From Anodontia alba (Eukaryota; Mollusca; Bivalvia; Lucinida; Lucinidae), in the NCBI GenBank assembly GCA_964016985.1, contig OZ024825.1:35990057-36054056 (forward strand): a stretch of 64,000 nucleotides of DNA, given 5' to 3'. Positions 35,001 through 44,280 of this stretch are shown piece after piece. The notes under the pieces were generated by a model that made no database searches, was not told the DNA's origin, and saw nothing but the letters and a program-made list of their open reading frames with translations. The translations under genes were made by a program, and so were the position numbers. Numbering within the stretch: position 1 is the stretch's first letter; each line of letters starts with the position of its first letter.

Positions 35001-38000
35001 CATAACCCTTGATAAAGTGCTTCCGGAACAATGACGAACGTTAAGATTGTCTACGCCATTCAGATTCTTCAGTCAATGAAGAAAGCTTTGGACCACTCCA
35101 TGACCCTTGATAAAGTGCTTCCGGAACAATAACGAACGTAAAGATTGTCTACGCCATTCAGATTCTTCAGTCAATGACGAATAGCATTGGACCAGTCCAT
35201 GGCCCTTGATAAAGTGCTTCCGGAACAATGACGAACTTTAAGATTGTCTACGCCATTCAGATTCTTCAGTCAATGAGTCATAGCTTTGGACTTCCACGGC
35301 AATTGTCTACGCCATTCAGAATCTTCAGTCAATGACGAATAGCTTTAGACCAGTCCATGCCCCTTGATAAAGTGCTTCCGGAGCAATGATGAACTCTAAG
35401 ATTGTCTACGCCATTCAGTCAATGACGAATAGCTTTGGACCAGCACATGACCCTTGATAAAGTGTTTCCGAAACAATGACGAATGTTAAGATTGTCTACG
35501 CCATTCAGATTCTTCAGTCAATGACCAATAGGTTTGGACCAGTCCATGACCCTTGATAAAGTGCTTCCGAAACAATGACGAATGTTAAGATTGTCTACGC
35601 CATTCAGATTCTTCAGTCAATGACGAATAGCTTTGGACCAATCCATGACCCTTGATAAAGTGCTTCCGGAACAATTACGAACGTTAAGATTGTCTACGCC
35701 ATTCAGATTCTCCAGTCAATGACGAATAGCTTTGGACCAGTCCATGACCCTTGATAAAGTGCTTCCGGAACAATGACGAACGTTAAGTTTGTCTACGCAA
35801 TTCAGATTTTTCAGTCAATGACGAATAGCTTTGGACCAGTCCATGACCCTTAATAAAGTGCTTCCGGAACAATGACGAACGTTAAGATTGTCTACGCCAT
35901 TCAGATTCTTCAGTCAATAACGAATAGCTTTGGACCAGTCTATGACCCTTGATAAAGTGCTTCCGGAACAATGACGAACGATACGATTGCCTACGCCATT
36001 CAGATTCTTCAGTCAAAGACGAATAGCTTTGGACCAGTCCATGGCCCTTGATAAAGTGCTTCCAAGGCAATGATGAACGTTAAGATTGTCTACGCCATTC
36101 AGAATCTTCAGTCAATGACGAATAGATTTGGACCAGTCCATGACCCTTGATAAAGTGCTTCCGGAGCAATGATGAACTCTATGATTGTCTACGTTATTCA
36201 GTATCTTCAGTCAATGACGAATAGCTTTGGACCAGCACATGATCCTTGGTAAAGTGCTTCCGGAGCAATGATGAAGGTTAAGTGTCTACGCCATTCAGAT
36301 TCTTCAGTCAATAATGAATAGCTTTAGACCAATCCATGACCCTTGATAAAGTGCTTCCGGAACAATGACGAACGTGAAGATTGTCTACGCCATTCAGATT
36401 CTTCAGTTAATGAATAGCTTTGGGCCAGTCCATGGCCCTTGATAAAAAAACGTCCGTAACAATGACGAACGTTATAATTGTCTACGCCATTCCGATTTTT
36501 CAGTCAATGACGAATAGCTTTGGACCAGTCCATGGCCCTTGATAAAGTGCTTCCGGAACAATGATGAACTTTAAGATTTTCTACGCCATTCAGATTCTTC
36601 AGTCAATGACGAATAGCTTTGGACCAGTGCATGACCCTTGATAAATTGCTTCCGGAACAATGATGAACGTTAAGATTGTCTACGCCATTCAGATTCTTCA
36701 GTCAATGACGAATAGCTTTGGACCAGTCCATGACCCTTGATAAAGTGCTTCCGGAACAATGATGAACGTTACGATTGTCTACGCCATTCAGATTCTTTAG
36801 TCAATGACGAATAGCTTTTGACCAGTCCATGACTCTTGATAAAGTGCTTCCGGAGCAATGACGAAATTACGATTGTCTACACCATTCAGATTCTTCAGTC
36901 ATTGACGAATAGCTTTGGACCAGTCCATGACCCTTGATAAAGTGCTTCAGGAACAATGACGAACGTTAAGATTGTCTACGCCATTCAGATTCTTCAGTCA
37001 ATGACGAATAGCTTTGAACCAGTCCATGACCCTCGATAAAGTGCTTCCGGAACAATGACGAACGTTAAGATTGTCTTCGCCATTCAGATTCTTCATTCAA
37101 TGACGAATAGCTTTGGACCAGTCCATGACCCTTGATAAAGTGCTTCCGGAACAATTACGAACGTTAAGATTGTCTACGCCTTTCAGATTCTTCAGTCAAT
37201 GACGAATAGCTTTGGACCAGTCCATGACCCTTGATAAAAGTATTTCCGTAATAATGACGAACGTTAAGATTGTCTACACCATTCAGATTTTTCAGTCAAT
37301 GACGGATAGCTTTGGACCAGTCCATGACCCTTGATAAAGTGCTTCCGGAACAATGACGAACGTTAAGATTGTCGACGCCATTCAGATTCTTCAGTCAATG
37401 ACGAATAGCTTTGGACCAGTCCATGACCCTTGATAAAGTGCTTCCGGAACAATGACGAACGTTACGATTGTCTACGCCATTCAGATTCTTCAGTCAATGA
37501 CGAATAGCTTTGGACCATTTCATGGCCCTTGATAAAGTGCTTCTGGAACAATGACGAAAGTAATGATTGTCTACGCCATTCAGATTCTTCAGTCAATGAC
37601 GAATACCTTTGGACCAGTCCATTACCCTTGATAAAGTGCTTCCGGAATAATGACGAACGTTACGATTGTCTACGCTATTCAGATTCTTCAGTCAATGACG
37701 AATGGCTTTGGCCCAGTCCATGGCCCTTGATAAAGTGCTTCCGGAACAATGACGAACGTTAAGATTGTCTACATTCAGATTCTTCAGTCAATGACGAGTT
37801 GCTTTGGACCAGTCCATGGCCCTTGATAAAGTGCTTCCGGAACAATGACGAACGTTAAGATTGTCTACGCCATTCAGATTCTTCAGTCAATGACGAATAG
37901 CTTTGGACCAGTCCATGACCCTTGATAAAGTGCTTCCGGAACAATGACGAACGTTAAGATTGTCTACGCCAGTCAGATTCTTCAGTCAATGACGAACAGG

Positions 38001-38266
38001 TTTGGACCAGTCCATGGCCCTTGATAAAGTGCTTCCGGAACAATGACGAACGTTAAGATTGTCTGCGCCATTCAGATTCTTCAGTCAATGACAAATAGCT
38101 TTGGACCAGTCCATGGCCCTTGATAAAGTGCCTCCGGGGCAATGACGGACGTTAAAATTGTCTGCGCCATTCAGATTCTTCAGTCAATGACGAAGAGTTT
38201 TTGGACCAGTATATGACCCTTGATAAAGTGCTTCCGGAACAATAGCAAACTCTAACATAGACGTAG

Positions 38267-38300
<34 letters not shown>

Positions 38301-40888
38301 TAATAATTATTATAATAATAATGGTGATGGAAATGAAATAATTAGCATTTTGTATTGTGTTTGTAATTAAATGAAATTTCCTTTCGAAAAGTTATCATCT
38401 AATTCAATTATAATCATAATCCTCATAGACTACAGAATTCTCCATTTCCTACATATTTTATCTCTTTTGACAATAATAATGGTTTACGAGGGATGTTCGA
38501 AATGAATTGCTTATTTCTATCTGGAGACTTCAAATTTCAAGTTAGCCCAAAAGTACTCATTTCATGCCCTCGAAGTACTCCCCGTGGCTAGAAATGCAAA
38601 GTTTCAGCCGATGTATCCACTTCTTGAAGGCGTCACGGTACGCTAATTTGGGCACAGTAATAAGGTACTGATGAATGGCAGATCCAAGTGCCTGTCGGGA
38701 CTGGTATTTCCGCCCAGCAAGGAATGATTTCAATTTCGGAAACAAAAAGAAATCACATGGGGCAAGGTCTGGGGAATACGGGGGGTGAGGCAAAACAGTT
38801 ACTTTTTCTTTCTTCAAAACCGCCGTAACTATTGCGGAGGTATGAGCTGGGGCATTGTCATGTAGAAGACGGACATGTTTAAAACCAGTGGCAGGGCGTC
38901 GTTTCTGAGAATACTTTTTCAGTTTCTTCAGTACTACGTCTTTGTAGTACTTTCCGGTGATGCTTTTGCCCTTTTTCACTGGCACTTTTATTGCGACTCC
39001 TTCACCAGAGAAGAAGATTGCATACAAAACCTTCTTTGTACTCAAAGAACGTTTGGCAATTATTGGGCGTTTTTTGTGTTTAGTGGCCCAGATCTTATTG
39101 CTAACCTTTCTGACGGGCTCAAAATAATGGACCCAGGTTTCATCACCTGTGACGACATTGGCAAACTGCTTTTTGTCATATTTTGGAAACATTTGAAGCA
39201 GCTTTTTGGCCACTTTAACCCGTTGCCTCTTTTGCTCCTCAGTCAACAGATGTGGCACCCATCTAGCAGAAATCTTTCTGACTTTCAAATGCTTCTTCAA
39301 AATAAGGTGAACCGTTGATAGTGATATGCCTACCTTTCGTGCAATATCACGAACTGTAAATCTGGCATCTACTTCAATGATTTCCTTTATTTTGGAAACG
39401 ATTTCTTTACGAGATGCAGATTTTGGCCTACCTGATTTCGGTGCATTTTTGATGGACTCTACACCAGACTAAAATTTCTTTTTCCACTGCCGAACTGTGT
39501 CATAAGACACACAAGAAGGTCCAAAAGCAGTAGAAATTTCAGTCATCAGCTTCTTCAAAGAACAACCAAGTTTTGAGCGAGCTTTGATGTAAGCCCGTAT
39601 TTCATCTTTTTTGTCGACGCTTCTACCAACCATTTGTACTGCAGTGGTCAATGACTGCGTGTATTCAAATGGCAAATTTTATGTCTTACACTTAGTCTAA
39701 CATGTACATTTATACACCATTGTGTAGATATTGAATAGCCCTATACAGGTATGTATTGGTTTTTATCTTGCCCCACGTGGATATCGAGCTAGAGGACAAT
39801 AAGCAATTCATTTCGAACATCCCTCGTAAATAGTTAGGAATGAACAGATCGCATCTCTAAGCGACGTGAGAAAAGACTTATATTGAGTCCCGATCTGTAT
39901 TTGGTGATTAGTATATGACTATACATTTGTCGAGGTCTTGCCCAGTGGGAACATAACATTGAGACAACATCGTCTCAACGCCATATAGTTGCATCGACGT
40001 TGATGCGACGTTGTTTTAACGTTTTGTGTCCGCTGGGTATTGTTTTGACACTGTTTTCTTTTATGTAGAACTGTAAAACAATTACCTCAGTAAAAATGTA
40101 GAAAGATAACAAGACCACACCAAAGTTATAGAAGAGCATAAATGTGTGTAGAGAATAAGGTTTTCTATTTTCCATATATTTAGGACCAACATATGTAACC
40201 ATGGCAACATATACAACTGATATGATCCATACTGGTACAGGACTTCCAAACATCAAAAACCAGTCTTTAGTTCGTGGATCTGAAAAAATGAAAATCATGC
40301 GTATACAATGCAGCTTACCAATTTAGAAAACCTTTTAAGCAAACTTTATCAAGGATGCATATATATTTTAATTAGATAACAAGGAAATGAGACAATGATT
40401 ATTAAAAAATACAAGTGCCAAGAATATTCTCCCATGTCCCTGAACACCGGTAAATTCAGACCAAGGGATGTATAGTCAATGAAAATGAAAAGCGTGAGAG
40501 CGCAGATTTCCCATTCATTAAAACAGCCAGTATATATGTCATTATTTATCTTTCCCCGGAGAGGGCTGTTGTACAGGGGTAAGTGCGTTGGTGGCTGGGT
40601 TATAAGGGTAAGCTATTACGTCCTGGAAACTCTCCCCAAACTACCCACCCCGTCTCCTGAATACTAAAAAACTTCAATAGTAGTCCAAAGATTATATGGA
40701 GAAGACTATGTGAAGAATTTTCTTGTAAGTCATTGCTGTTTTACTGTTCTCGTGAGAAATAGGACAAGTTCATTAAGATATTTTTATTTTCAGATTTTTA
40801 TGTACTCTGCCGAGAACATCCACGCATAATTCATACGTAATTATGCGTAAATATTCTCATTAATGACAATCTGACAATACATATTATC

Positions 40889-40968
<80 letters not shown>

Positions 40969-42719
40969 TTGGGAAAAGGAGCATAACATCTAACAAAAAA
41001 TCTTTTTGGTAGCACTGGATCCAGAAAGGATGCTGAAATGATAGGCGTTAAACTATATGTTGAGAGTTAATCATTAACAGTGCAAATAATTTGTTTACCT
41101 GAGGCCTTTCGGCTTTCGCCTTCTTCAGAGGTTTTCTATTTTAAAAAAAAGACATAAAAATGTAAAATTTACGAATAAAAGATTGTGCCCTTTACGGGCC
41201 CATGTTATCTAGCCCGCTGCGACTTAATAACTGAGCGTGTTTAGAAATATGTGAAATGTAAACAATACGCGTAAACACAACGTGCAAAAAGTAGAAAGTT
41301 TATCTTCAAAACGTATAAAGCTTATCTTTACTATCAACACCACTGTGTCCATATACGCAATGTATACGATGCACATAAACCCTACACCAAAAGGGGTATA
41401 CACCAAACTGAGTGTTTTACACCAATACATAAGGCAAATGGGCCCAACTTGCGTAAAATCATATGAACAAAACATACCATGGTAAACTTTCTACTTTTTG
41501 CACGTTGTGTTTACGCGTATTGTTTACATTTCACATATTTCTAAACACTAACGTAAAAATAGAAAAAAATATTCAATGTTTTTTTTTCAAACTTGTGACT
41601 GGAATAAAACTTTTTATTTGTGCATAGGTAGTCACGACAAATGGTTTTGCATTAAATCATGCTATAAAATGGCAAATTTACTTCTTCTTTGTAAAATGCT
41701 CGGGCAAAAAACCACTTTCCAAAAGATGTCGAAAAGAGAGTAGGCTGTTGGTACCTCGGGGCTAATACTATTCGCGATAACACCCGTCTAGTGTAACTCG
41801 GTAACACACAACGACGCAGCAACTTTATTTCGACACCGCTGTGACATCTGGACGTCGCGGCGAAGTCGAAACGACATTGTTGCGACGTCGTGTGTTTGTA
41901 GGGAAATTATTACACAACAAAACAATGTCACAGAATTAATTTAGCTGAAACGTCTCAAAAGAGACTACGTGTATTTTAAGCAAACATTTAAAAAGAGATT
42001 ACTGATACAAGTGAGGTATGTCTAAATGAACTAATGCAAACCTGATGCACACTTAAAACACAGAACTCTCTATCTTAGACTCAGTCCATTCTTGTTTAGC
42101 TACTTTCAGTCACTGGGGCTTCACTAGTGCACTTTAAAGGAGACTGAACATGCCTGGATCGTGCCTCTGGAACAGTACTATCTGCAAGAGCGATCACAGC
42201 CTAACGTATTTTATTTACACTAACTATTCGGACACCTTCCGTAACGCCTACCCAGCTTACACACAACGTTGCCGCGACGTCATGACGTCGCCGCGACGTA
42301 CAAGTGATGTTGTTACGACGTTGTGTATTTACTGGGTTACCATACTTCTAAAAGTTCTAAAGGTTGGCTGGAAGAGTGGTAGATCTTTGTAATCCATAAT
42401 CAGACGCCGTGTTGAGGCGTCTTATCTGGTTCTACACTCTTTGTTCAAGGCTGTCTGTCCAAATACTTAGGCAAATATGCTATTACCACTGTCATCAGAA
42501 GACAAAAGTGTTTTGTGAAAGATGACAGGTTAATTCAAGTAAAACCTTAGCTAAAGTACTTGAGAATTGGTTGGAAAGTACTTGAGAATTAGTAGGAAAG
42601 TACTTGAGAATTGGTAGGAAATAGATCCTGGTGCAATTATATTATTTTCTCTTACCTGCATACTCCTGAAGACTATCAATTGTCTTCATGAAATCTGAGA
42701 TAATTGGTATACCAGCCAT
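24255..42719 (-). CDS. ELOVL: ELOVL-A: very-long-chain fatty-acid elongase, six coding exons (gene span)
   Basis: The 303-residue coding region assembles from six exons (42719-42656, 40279-40086, 30794-30705, 29368-29197, 26996-26872, 24521-24255), all with GT..AG borders and matching phases. All elongase signatures are visible: KVIELIDT (128-135), HVYHH (151-155), HVVMYSYY (185-192), TMFQLVQ across the exon 5/6 junction, and a GYMIS / NFYVQSY C-terminal membrane region. Known family role: the condensing 3-ketoacyl-CoA synthase of ER fatty-acid elongation, a multi-pass membrane enzyme whose histidine box is catalytic. HVYHHASIL and GYMIS resemble the ELOVL2/5 branch (polyunsaturated substrates), but the exact substrate is inference. 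The length is normal. A close paralogue lies upstream in the same orientation. The end KRLG loosely resembles a di-basic ER-retrieval signal. Confidence 0.92.
25331..25696. mobile_element. 366-bp near-perfect palindrome (uninterrupted copy)
   Basis: The left arm starts TTTAAAGGCTCCATATCCCT and the right arm ends ATATGGAGCCTTTAAT. The centre is AATTAATGTTGGCAACATTA. Both arms carry TAGACATTTT, ATCATAAAAT and TTTCAGTTAGTCTCT in mirrored order. Interrupted and second copies are at 17217 and 17826. It has no coding capacity. Confidence 0.8.
26017..26046. repeat. TACA microsatellite
   Basis: About seven tetranucleotide repeats (CATA/TACA). Confidence 0.95.
26226..26535 (-). mobile_element. tRNA-derived SINE, family 1, intact with 15-bp target duplication
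   Basis: On the - strand the head reads GGTGGCTCAGTTGGATGCGC (A box) and GGTCGCGGGTTCAACCCCC (B box). A body of about 200 bp follows, with a CAAACAAA tail at the low-coordinate end. Perfect 15-bp direct repeats CAGACACAGGACAAT flank it (26211-26225, 26536-26550), proving retroposition. The tRNA-like head is RNA polymerase III promoter-like; it is not a functional tRNA gene. Other copies: 48158, 53705, 8793. Confidence 0.88.
26622..26745. repeat. Palindromic repeat, TCTACTCTAAAAGAAAAG arms
   Basis: AGGGGTCTACTCTAAAAGAA and its inverse TTCCTTTTAGGTTAGACCCC around CTCCCAAGGGGAG. It lies about 130 bp downstream (in transcript sense) of the ELOVL-A exon 5 donor. Confidence 0.65.
26872..26996 (-). 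CDS. ELOVL: ELOVL-A exon 5
   Basis: Acceptor TTTCAG at 27002-26997, donor GTAAGT at 26871. It encodes residues 174-215 including [14 protein letters not shown] and [12 protein letters not shown]. The first codon is split with exon 4 (T|CT, Ser). A run of 29 T (sense strand, 27033-27005) sits only 8 nt before the exon and makes an unusually long pyrimidine tract. Confidence 0.92.
27591..27744. mobile_element. 154-bp palindromic element in ELOVL-A intron 4
   Basis: Arms TTTTGACCGATTACGGAGAA and TTCTCCGTTATCGATCAAAA; inner arms GTGTTCTAAGGCTTCCGTGT and the inverse around CGAGTGAGCGATAGCGAAC. No second copy seen. Confidence 0.65.
28321..28548. mobile_element. TTAA-flanked MITE, CCCATTGTATACTG ends (intron 4)
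   Basis: TTAA on both sides, CCCATTGTATACTGAATAGA on the left, ACTACAATGGG on the right. The hairpin core is perfect around the centre (GACGCCGCGTTATGCGGCGTC). The copy at 51320 is very similar along its length. Confidence 0.75.
28934..29145. mobile_element. TA-flanked palindromic MITE, GACTGGCTCCAGTC ends
   Basis: TA at 28932-28933 and 29146-29147; ends GACTGGCTCCAGTCTC and the inverse. Long inner arms ATAATCCACTAAAATAAAAC and the inverse. It ends 51 bp from the ELOVL-A exon 4 donor, inside intron 4. Second copy at 53459-53682. Confidence 0.75.
29197..29368 (-). CDS. ELOVL: ELOVL-A exon 4 (catalytic histidine box)
   Basis: Acceptor TTTACAG ends at 29369; donor GTAAGT at 29196. It encodes residues 117-173 plus one base of the next codon: [20 protein letters not shown], then the HVYHHAS box and the PGGQ turn. 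It carries both the KxxExxDT and HxxHH signatures, so it is the diagnostic exon of the family. Confidence 0.95.
29461..29840. repeat. Roughly 380-bp segment duplicated at about 43880-44280
   Basis: GTTGCCAAACTGCTACCTGA, ACTAATAACTACCTAACAAA, AACGCTAATAATGCTAAATT, AAAGAAAACTTCAAAC and AACACCAAAAAGGACC recur in the same order and orientation at 43.9-44.3 kb, clearly diverged. It sits in ELOVL-A intron 3. It could be a dispersed element or a remnant of the gene duplication. Confidence 0.65.
30520..30655. repeat. Palindromic element in intron 3, TGTGGGTACTCATTAGAAGC hairpin
   Basis: Arms ATGTTGTGGGTACTCATTAG and the inverse around CACCTCGCCGAGGC. The right end CTTATTATCTGGAACTATG matches the ends of 7281-7454. 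It lies 50 bp past the exon 3 donor. Confidence 0.65.
30705..30794 (-). CDS. ELOVL: ELOVL-A exon 3
   Basis: Acceptor TTTCAG at 30800-30795, donor GTAACG at 30704. Exactly 30 codons (residues 87-116), starting [20 protein letters not shown] and ending PLEMR, with phase 0 at both ends. It is too short to stand out alone, but it corresponds to the Gly-Tyr-x-x-x-Cys segment between the first membrane spans and the catalytic region in other elongases, and it joins both neighbours in frame. Confidence 0.85.
31147..31367. mobile_element. TTAA-type MITE, CCCAT family (diverged, intron 2)
   Basis: Internal similarity to 28321-28548 (CACACTATACATTGGAAGAG, CCCCTAGAGAAAAATGGCTA) and the right end AAAATGGGTTTAA. 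The left TTAA is lost. Confidence 0.6.
32750..33781 (-). mobile_element. 5'-truncated non-LTR retrotransposon (CR1/jockey-like LINE)
   Basis: Inserted within a satellite unit between ATTCAGAT and TTCTTCAGTC. The sense strand is -. Its 3' end at 32750-32768 is a tetranucleotide tail (AAGA repeats in the sense direction) and its 5' end is truncated inside the reverse-transcriptase domain. It is about 1.03 kb, compared with several kb for a complete element. The target duplication is short or absent (at most a few bases of TTCT). Confidence 0.82.
33059..33781 (-). pseudogene. Reverse transcriptase, C-terminal fragment, frameshifted
   Basis: The upstream part encodes the catalytic motif ARLFADDTAIL (33738-33715 encodes FADDTA). 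After a frame break near 33600, the downstream part (33472-33059) reads [15 protein letters not shown], then [17 protein letters not shown] and [11 protein letters not shown], typical of the thumb and C-terminal region of CR1/jockey-type reverse transcriptases. The N-terminal endonuclease and most of the polymerase are missing, so it is dead on arrival. Confidence 0.85.
38265..38323. repeat. AAT/TAA microsatellite
   Basis: About 18 trinucleotide repeats with a few interruptions, directly at the end of the 99-bp array. Confidence 0.95.
38487..39826 (-). mobile_element. Complete mariner element, 1340 bp, perfect 29-bp inverted ends
   Basis: The ends start CGAGGGATGTTCGAAATGAA and match for 29 bp on both sides. 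TA duplications are at 38485-38486 and 39827-39828. The size and single-ORF organisation are canonical for mariner. It lies in ELOVL-A intron 2, in the same orientation as the gene. Perfect ends and a nearly open transposase mark it as one of the younger insertions here. Confidence 0.95.
38557..39675 (-). pseudogene. Mariner transposase, one premature stop
   Basis: A 373-codon frame (counting the terminal stop) from ATG at 39675 to 38557, broken only by an in-frame TAG at 39471-39469 after WKKKF. Before the stop is a helix-turn-helix region; after it come [11 protein letters not shown] (linker), VGISLSTVH and WVPHLLT (a WVPHEL-like motif). The catalytic triad is [20 protein letters not shown] and [14 protein letters not shown], with 34 residues between the second and third Asp (D,D34D, the mariner signature). 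No frameshift is visible. One substitution would account for loss of activity of this copy; readthrough or an active relative elsewhere could still mobilise it. Confidence 0.92.
39941..40037. mobile_element. ACGT-rich palindromic element, CCCAGYGGGNACA ends (copy 1)
   Basis: CCCAGTGGGAACATAACATT left, GTTTTGTGTCCGCTGGG right, internal GCATCGACGTTGATGCGACG. It ends 49 bp from the ELOVL-A exon 2 donor. It is the first of 13 recognised copies, all between 39.9 and 59.7 kb. Confidence 0.7.
40086..40279 (-). CDS. ELOVL: ELOVL-A exon 2
   Basis: Acceptor TTTTTTCAG ends at 40280, donor GTAATT at 40085. It encodes residues 22-86, beginning [20 protein letters not shown]: the family's DxRTxxWF...SP N-terminal region and first membrane spans ([13 protein letters not shown] loop, [14 protein letters not shown]). 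The first codon is split with exon 1 (G|AT). Confidence 0.93.
40892..40966. repeat. TA microsatellite (75 bp), intron 1
   Basis: Uninterrupted TA dinucleotides. Confidence 0.98.
41237..41548. mobile_element. Element with about 65-bp inverted termini, intron 1
   Basis: Ends GTGTTTAGAAATATGTGAAA continue as CAATACGCGTAAACACAACG and GCAAAAAGTAGAAAGTTTA in both arms; the inner about 180 bp is unique. Non-coding. No second copy seen. Confidence 0.75.
41580..41740. repeat. Second copy of the 22440-22800 repeat
   Basis: TGTGCATAGGTAGTCACGAC, GCATTAAATCATGC and GCAAATTTACTTCTTCTTTG align with 22687-22760. Confidence 0.6.
41800..42336. mobile_element. Two ACGT-rich palindromic elements (copies 2 and 3), intron 1
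   Basis: Copies at about 41800-41902 (ACACACAACGACGCAGCAAC; GACGTCGTGTGTTTGTAGGG) and 42251-42336 (CCCAGCTTACACACAACGTT; ACGTTGTGTATTTACTGGG). These belong to a CGCGACGTC-centred subtype. Confidence 0.65.
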
Positions 42720-42735
42720 CACTGTGCTCTGTCAC
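42656..42735 (-). CDS. ELOVL: ELOVL-A exon 1 (first coding exon) with short 5' UTR
   Basis: The ATG at 42719-42717 begins [20 protein letters not shown] plus Ala, then the split G|AT joins exon 2. Donor GTAAGA at 42655. A good acceptor (TTTACAG) at 42742-42736 precedes 16 nt of leader, so a separate upstream non-coding exon is likely; I could not locate it or the promoter. A CATTACGAAAACA-ended MITE begins 36 bp above the exon. Confidence 0.85.
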
Positions 42736-42770
42736 CTGTAAATATATGTACCTAAAATAGTGCATCTGAT

Positions 42771-42966
42771 CATTACGAAAACAAGCCTATTCAAATATAC
42801 AGAAAAGTTTACCATCAAAAAAAAAAAATCAGATAAAACCGGATATTTTTCATATTTTTGTTCAGCAGAAATAAGAACAATGATGTATACCCCTGTAAAC
42901 CCCAGTCTTACTATATAAAAGTGGGGATTAAGAGGGTCAACATTATATAAGCATGTTTTCTTGATG
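42771..42966. mobile_element. CATTACGAAAACAAGCC-ended MITE, hairpin deleted
   Basis: Left CATTACGAAAACAAGCCTAT, right GCATGTTTTCTTGATGATG, with CCCAGTCTTACTATATAAAA inside. The left half of the central hairpin is lost compared with 17368-17657. Confidence 0.65.
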
Positions 42967-43352
42967 ATGTGCGACACAATGGCAATATGTGGACAATAAA
43001 CGAAGTCTCAAATCGGACTGCGCATTGGCGCTGTCATATCAGGACCGTCGATGCATGCTTACAGAATCTACGGGCATTGTAGAATATATCAACGGTTAAG
43101 GTTAAGACCTGACTTCGCGGGTGCGCAGGCTGTTCAATATAGAATAAGGACCTTCACTGTTTTGCTTTTGTTAAGGAGAGCTGATGCATTTAAAGTGGAG
43201 GTAACTCTGTCATAATTGTTTTGCCTCCCTTCTGAAAGTCCTCCCTTTTACCTCCCTTCTTAAGCCACAGAAGTTGTCGCCCTTGTCAAATATGGTGGAA
43301 AAGTACAATATGTACCAAGTGTAGCCAATCTCCTTAGACTATAAAACTTCAT

Positions 43353-43590
43353 GGCCCAGTTGTTCAAAATTAACGATGTCGTTCGTTAGCGTATCGTTAA
43401 AATTTTGTTCATTAAATATGGCATATACGCTAATATTTTTGCTGAAAAAAATGTGAGTAGCTTTTGCATTTGTAAAAGCTACGCACATTTTTTTTTTCAG
43501 CAAAAGTACCTGTGAATTAGAGATTGTACTTACTAGAACAGTTAACATTTTGATCACTAACGAGCTCGTTTAGCTAACAATGCTTTGAAC
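43353..43590. mobile_element. Palindromic MITE, GGCCCAGTTGTTCAAAA ends (copy 6)
   Basis: The central arms TGTGAGTAGCTTTTGCATTT pair with AAAAGCTACGCACA. The right end stops at CTTTGAAC before an AT run. Confidence 0.7.
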
Positions 43591-43823
43591 ATATATATAT
43601 TTCGCCAGTCTGGCAGTGCTAATCAGGGGATGTCTATTTTCTACTTCTCTTATGTATGCCAACGCATGTCAGCAGCTCCTCCGTTGTACGAAACATAGCG
43701 GATTATGTGATATTGGTTTTGCTGAAACCTACTCTTCATTCAGTTTCTTTCAAACCTGTCTCTGCTGCCGAGTAAGTTCATCAAGTATCTCTACCCGCAA
43801 TTATACGCAAATAGTCATTTGTG

Positions 43824-43824
<1 letters not shown>

Positions 43825-43874
<50 letters not shown>
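43825..43874. repeat. GT microsatellite (50 bp)
   Basis: Uninterrupted GT repeats after one irregular unit. Confidence 0.97.
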
Positions 43875-43875
<1 letters not shown>

Positions 43876-43879
43876 AGGG

Positions 43880-44280
43880 GTGTGGGGATGGAGTTGCCAA
43901 ACCGCCACCAGATTTAACATACCACATTTCGACAATCAGTTTTCCTGTTACTGCTAACCTAATAACTACCTAACAAATAGTTCCCTGCAGATAGTTCCCA
44001 GCTCTATATAACGCTGATAACGCTAAATTCTGCATTCAAATATTTCAGTCTTCTACACTCGGATACTTATAAATAGCAAATAAATATACAACGCCAAAGA
44101 AAACTTCAAACGATTGAAGAGATAAGATTTTAATTCGACGGATGAATATGAATACACTTGTTAAACGCACCAAATCTACAGCGTTGGGTACAAAGTGTAA
44201 TCCGAGCCGCGGTTCTGTTAAACACCGAAAAGGACCTTCCATGCAAAAAGACCGAAAAGGGGCTATCGGGTACTGAAAAG
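43880..44280. repeat. Second copy of the 29461-29840 segment
   Basis: GAGTTGCCAAACCGCCACCA, TAATAACTACCTAACAAATA, GATAACGCTAAATTCTGCAT and AAAGAAAACTTCAAACG follow in the same order. It is immediately followed by the right end of a CATTACGAAAACA element (44285-44347). Confidence 0.65.

Larger units (their letters stand above)
31390..38262. repeat. 99-bp satellite array, about 59 copies, in ELOVL-A intron 2
   Basis: Consensus landmarks per unit: TTGATAAAGTGCTTCCGGAA, ACGTTAAGATTGTCTACGCC, TTCAGTCAATGACGAATAGC, TTTGGACCAGTCCATGACCC. The period is 99 bp, checked at 37381/37480. A LINE at 32750-33781 splits it into about 14 and 45 units. The first units (31390-31620) are the most diverged, as expected at an array edge. 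The 99-bp unit equals 33 codons so short frames run through two units, but the consensus has a stop in the forward and reverse frames I followed, so it is not a protein repeat. Confidence 0.95.

Noticed and set aside
38875..39318. 147-codon + strand open frame
   Set aside because: It lies antisense over the mariner transposase and is a shadow of it.
43616..43957. 113-codon open frame running through a GT microsatellite (VCVCVC run)
   Set aside because: The frame exists only because the dinucleotide repeat has no stop. No other support.
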